A stretch of DNA of 64,000 nucleotides, from the NCBI RefSeq assembly GCF_035918235.1, contig NZ_CP109485.1, positions 310,001 through 374,000 on the forward strand. Direction: 5' to 3'. The notes below the pieces were generated by a model, which saw nothing but the letters and a program-made list of their open reading frames with translations, was not told the origin of the DNA and made no database searches. The first letter of the stretch is position 1. The number at the start of each line of letters is the position of its first letter. Positions 61,021 to 64,000 of this stretch are shown piece after piece. The position numbers were made by a program, and so were the translations under genes. Source of the stretch: Streptomyces sp. NBC_01445 (GTDB lineage Bacteria > Actinomycetota > Actinomycetes > Streptomycetales > Streptomycetaceae).

Positions 61021-61947
61021 ATGACGACGCTTCAGCCGCCGGCCGCCGCAAGGCCGCGACCGGCCGGGCCACCGGTACGCAGGGCGCGCCGCTCCTGGAC
61101 GGGGTGGGGGTTCATCGGCCCCTTCGTGCTCGTCTTCGCCCTGGTCTTCCTGGCGCCGCTCGCGTACTCCGTCTATCTGAGCCTGTTCCGCACACAACTC
61201 ATCGGCGGCACCGCCTTCGTGGGCCTGGACAACTATCAACAGGCCTTGCAGGACGGCCAGTTCTGGGACGGAGTCGTCCGCGTCGGACTGTTTCTGCTGA
61301 TCCAGGTGCCGATCATGCTCGGCATCGCCTTGCTCGTCGCCCTCGCGATCGACAGCGGCCGCCTCTACGGCAAGGACTTCTTCCGGATCACCGTCTTCCT
61401 GCCCTACGCGGTACCGGCCGTCGTCGCGACCCTCATGTGGGGCTTCATGTACGGCACCCGCTACGGCTTGGTCGGCGACGTCAACGACGCGTTCGGCGTG
61501 AAGCTGCCCGACCCACTGTCCGCCGACCTGGTCCTCGCGTCCATCGGCAATATCGTGACCTGGGAGTTCGTCGGCTACAACATGCTGATCTTCTTCGCCG
61601 CGCTGCGCGTCGTACCGCACTCGCTGTACGAGGCGGCCGAGATCGACGGCGCCGGACAGTGGCGCGTCATCACGGCCATCAAGCTTCCCGCGATCCGCGG
61701 CGCCCTCGTCATCGCCACGATCTTCTCGATCATCGGCAGCTTCCAGCTCTTCAACGAGCCCGCCATCCTCCAGAAGCTAGCGCCGAACGCGATCACCACC
61801 GACTACACCCCGAACTTCTACACGTACTCGCTGTCCTTCTCGGGCCAGCAGCAGAACTACTCCGCGACGGTCGCCATCGTCATGGGCGTGATCACGATGA
61901 TCGTCGCCTACGTGGTCCAGCTGCGCGGCATGCGCAAGGGAGCGTGA
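61021..61947 (+). CDS. Carbohydrate ABC transporter permease (MalF type)
   Basis: The 308-residue protein has six membrane helices (TGWGFIGPFVLVFALVFLAP, FFRITVFLPYAVPAVVATLM, and others) and the cytoplasmic EAA loop EAAEIDGAGQWRVITAIKLP that docks the ATPase. It pairs with the next permease and the solute-binding protein to import a sugar; the ATPase (MsiK-type in Streptomyces) is expected elsewhere in the genome. The first gene after twin LacI operators, with GCGAGGGACGCGAG upstream of the ATG. Confidence 0.95.
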   Translation: MTTLQPPAAARPRPAGPPVRRARRSWTGWGFIGPFVLVFALVFLAPLAYSVYLSLFRTQLIGGTAFVGLDNYQQALQDGQFWDGVVRVGLFLLIQVPIMLGIALLVALAIDSGRLYGKDFFRITVFLPYAVPAVVATLMWGFMYGTRYGLVGDVNDAFGVKLPDPLSADLVLASIGNIVTWEFVGYNMLIFFAALRVVPHSLYEAAEIDGAGQWRVITAIKLPAIRGALVIATIFSIIGSFQLFNEPAILQKLAPNAITTDYTPNFYTYSLSFSGQQQNYSATVAIVMGVITMIVAYVVQLRGMRKGA

Positions 61948-61952
61948 GCGCG

Positions 61953-62885
61953 ATGACCACCACCACCGGCTCCGTGCGGCCGACGGCGCCGCTCAAGTCC
62001 GACGCCCCGCGCCTGCGTTCGCCGCGCCGCCGGATACCCGGCCGCCCCCGTCGCAGCGTCCTGCTGACCGTGCTCACCGGAGTCGTCCTCGTCTACAGTC
62101 TGCTGCCGCTGGTGTGGCTCCTGATCAGTGCCACCAAGTCCCAGCAGGGCCTGGCCCGTTCGTTCGGCCTGTGGTTCGACGGGAACTTCGACCTCTGGCA
62201 CAACATCGGCGAGACCTTCACGTACCAGGACGGTGTTTTCGGCCGCTGGCTCCTCAACACCCTCCTGTACGTGGTGGTGGGCGCGGGTGGCGCCACCTTC
62301 CTCGCGGTCCTCGGCGGATACGCGCTCGCCAAGTTCGCCTTCCCCGGCAAGCGCGCCGTGTTCGCCGTCGTCATCGGGGCGGTCGCGGTGCCGGGCACGG
62401 CCCTTGCCGTCCCCACGTTCCTGATGTTCAGCAAGATGGGGCTCACCGACACCCCGTGGGCCGTCATCATCCCGTCGCTGATCTCGCCGTTCGGCCTGTA
62501 TCTGATGTGGGTGTTCGCCACCGAGGCGATCCCCACCGAGCTGATGGAGGCCGCCCGCATCGACGGCGCGAGCGAGCTGCGCACCTTCTTCCAGGTCGCT
62601 CTGCCGCTGCTCGCGCCCGGCACGGTCACCGTCCTGCTCTTCACCACGGTCGCGACCTGGAACAACTACTTCCTGCCGTTGATCATGCTGAAGGACCCCG
62701 ACTGGTATCCGCTCACGCTCGGTCTGGACTCCTGGAACAAGCAGGCGCAGACGGCCGGCGGCGAGGCCATACCCCATCTGGTGCTCACCGGCTCACTGCT
62801 CACCATCGTGCCGCTGATCGCCGCCTTCCTGCTGCTCCAGAAGTACTGGCAGTCCGGGCTCTCCGCCGGAAGCGTCAAGGAGTAG
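61953..62885 (+). CDS. Carbohydrate ABC transporter permease (MalG type)
   Basis: The 310-residue product has a basic N-terminus, six helices (VLLTVLTGVVLVYSLLPLVW, FAVVIGAVAVPGTALAVPTF, IIPSLISPFGLYLMWVFATE) and the EAA motif MEAARIDGASELRTFFQVAL. GTG 61944, overlapping the previous stop as GTGA, is an alternative start; ATG 61953 has AGGGAG at better spacing. It is the partner of the MalF-type permease. Confidence 0.95.
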   Translation: MTTTTGSVRPTAPLKSDAPRLRSPRRRIPGRPRRSVLLTVLTGVVLVYSLLPLVWLLISATKSQQGLARSFGLWFDGNFDLWHNIGETFTYQDGVFGRWLLNTLLYVVVGAGGATFLAVLGGYALAKFAFPGKRAVFAVVIGAVAVPGTALAVPTFLMFSKMGLTDTPWAVIIPSLISPFGLYLMWVFATEAIPTELMEAARIDGASELRTFFQVALPLLAPGTVTVLLFTTVATWNNYFLPLIMLKDPDWYPLTLGLDSWNKQAQTAGGEAIPHLVLTGSLLTIVPLIAAFLLLQKYWQSGLSAGSVKE

Positions 62886-62945
62886 GCGCAGCACCGCAGT
62901 TCACGCCCCGTACACCCTCTGTTGGACCACGAAGAAGTGGAAGCC

Positions 62946-64000
62946 ATGCCCATGCCCAAGAACTCCCGCCGCCTGCTGCGCGGCATAGGTCTCCTCTGCG
63001 CCGTCGCCCTCGGGGCCACCGCCTGCGGCGGCTCCGACAACGACGCCTCGAGTGACAAGCAGGTCAGTTCGGCCGACATCCAGTCGGCGCTGAAGAAGGG
63101 CGGCACCGTCACGGTGTGGGCGTGGGAGCCCACACTGAAGCGGGTCGCCGCCGACTTCGAGAAGAAGTACCCGAAGGTCGACATCAAGCTGGTCAACGCG
63201 GGCACCAACAACGACCAGTACAAGGCTCTGTCGAACGCGATCTCGGCGAAGAAGGGCGTCCCGGACGTCGCGCAGATCGAGTACTACGCGCTCGGCCAGT
63301 ACGCCCTGACGAAGCAGATCACCGACCTCAAGGCGTACGGTGCCGAGAAGCTGGCGGACTCGTACTCGCCCGGGCCGTGGAACTCGGTGAAGTCCGGCGC
63401 CGGCGTCTACGGCCTGCCCATGGACTCCGGCCCGATGGCGCTCTTCTACAACAAGAAGGTCTTCGACAAGTACAAGATCGCCGTCCCGACGACCTGGGAC
63501 GAGTACGTCGAGGCCGCCCGCAAGCTGCACAAGGCCGACCCGAAGGCGTACATCACCAGCGACGCCGGCGACGCGGGCCTGACCACCAGCCTGCTGTGGC
63601 AGGCCGGTTCGCACCCGTACAAGGTCGACGGCACCAAGGTCGGCATCGACTTCACCGACGCGGGCGCGAAGAAGTACACCGACACCTGGCAGAAACTGAT
63701 CGACGAGAAGCTCGTCGCGCCCGTCACCGGCTGGACTGATGACTGGTACAAGGGCCTCGGCGACGGAACCATCGCCACACTGCCCACCGGCGCCTGGATG
63801 CCCGCCAACTTCGCCTCCGGCGTGAAGGGCGCCTTCGGCGACTGGCGCGTCGCCCCCATGCCGCAGTGGGAGAAGGGCGCGCACACCAGCTCCGAGAACG
63901 GCGGCAGCTCACTCGCGCTGCCCGAGCTCGGCAAGAACAAGGAACTCGCCTACGCGTTCGTCGAGTACGCCAACTCCGGTGCGGGCGTGCAGACCCGCAT
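62946..64000 (+). CDS. Extracellular sugar-binding lipoprotein of the ABC transporter (runs off right edge)
   Basis: From ATG 62946 the product begins MPMPKNSRRLLRGIGLLCAV with lipobox LGATACGG, so it is a membrane-anchored lipoprotein. The mature part is a family 1 solute-binding protein: VTVWAWEPTLKRVAADFEKK, PDVAQIEYYALGQYALTKQI, GLPMDSGPMALFYNKKVFDK and TGWTDDWYKGLGDGTIATLP. The sugar cannot be deduced. The last part of the gene lies outside the window. Confidence 0.95.
   Translation, partial: MPMPKNSRRLLRGIGLLCAVALGATACGGSDNDASSDKQVSSADIQSALKKGGTVTVWAWEPTLKRVAADFEKKYPKVDIKLVNAGTNNDQYKALSNAISAKKGVPDVAQIEYYALGQYALTKQITDLKAYGAEKLADSYSPGPWNSVKSGAGVYGLPMDSGPMALFYNKKVFDKYKIAVPTTWDEYVEAARKLHKADPKAYITSDAGDAGLTTSLLWQAGSHPYKVDGTKVGIDFTDAGAKKYTDTWQKLIDEKLVAPVTGWTDDWYKGLGDGTIATLPTGAWMPANFASGVKGAFGDWRVAPMPQWEKGAHTSSENGGSSLALPELGKNKELAYAFVEYANSGAGVQTR

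Noticed and set aside
1..64000. tRNA or rRNA genes
   Set aside because: No segment with a convincing cloverleaf, TTCGA-type T loop or rRNA-like sequence was noticed by eye. A tRNA search program would be decisive; a small tRNA could have been missed.

Overview
The window is high-GC actinobacterial DNA, almost certainly Streptomyces. The evidence is G/C-ending codons throughout, frequent GTG starts with purine-rich ribosome binding sites, an HU protein of the Streptomyces HupA type, SpoIIE phosphatases, AfsR-era-style TetR/GntR/LacI regulators and many typical Streptomyces insertion sequences. The number of broken genes and transposon scars points to an accessory chromosome arm or a large plasmid, not the conserved core. 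No rRNA, tRNA or CRISPR array was recognised.

Layout. 1-11.5 kb: a GntR regulator, HU, decayed integrase and IS21 pieces, a selenium-binding-protein (SBP56) gene, a toxin-antitoxin-like pair, a NUDIX gene, a divergent membrane protein/TetR pair with a perfect 20-bp inverted repeat, and a run of truncated genes (aph, tniQ, GNAT, IS5, integrase-type transposase). 11.6-17.2 kb: an intact five-gene amide nitrogen catabolic unit (FadR-type regulator, amino-acid permease, asparaginase, aspartate ammonia-lyase, glutaminase). 17.2-25.7 kb: a dead IS200/IS605 element, an HPr gene preceded by a heptamer repeat, a frameshifted TetR, a CMD-fold protein, a complete TnpB element (copy 1), and an SDR/F420-NADP-type reductase pair with a divergent TetR. 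25.7-36 kb: a large secreted subtilase with a HTH regulator beside it, truncated MDR and AlkZ-like genes, and a striking single polypeptide joining a whole amino-acid permease to a SpoIIE phosphatase and a HATPase domain. 36-38 kb: an orphan Rhs tip with a nuclease-like toxin and its immunity gene. 39.3-42.6 kb: a second TnpB element interrupted by an IS1182-family element. 42.6-51.1 kb: mobile-element debris with a secreted TNT-type NAD-glycohydrolase gene and a likely immunity gene. 51.1-53.5 kb: TetR and FAD-linked oxidase around paired operators. 53.5-56.7 kb: a third TnpB element, decayed, interrupted by a second copy of the same IS1182 element. 57-59.7 kb: GNAT, C39-like protein and relics of IS630, a PLP enzyme and Ku. 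59.8-64 kb: a LacI-regulated sugar ABC transporter cut by the window edge.

Most notable observations. (1) The two IS1182 copies are inserted at the centre of terminal hairpins of two unrelated TnpB elements, each with an 8-bp target duplication that is symmetric about a dinucleotide loop. (2) The permease-phosphatase-kinase fusion would directly couple amino-acid transport to partner-switching signalling. (3) The amide-nitrogen operon is complete and has a candidate FadR-type operator. (4) Two polymorphic or secreted toxin modules (Rhs nuclease, TNT) lie with adjacent candidate immunity genes. Functions are read from motifs I can see and from memory of the families; no database search was possible.
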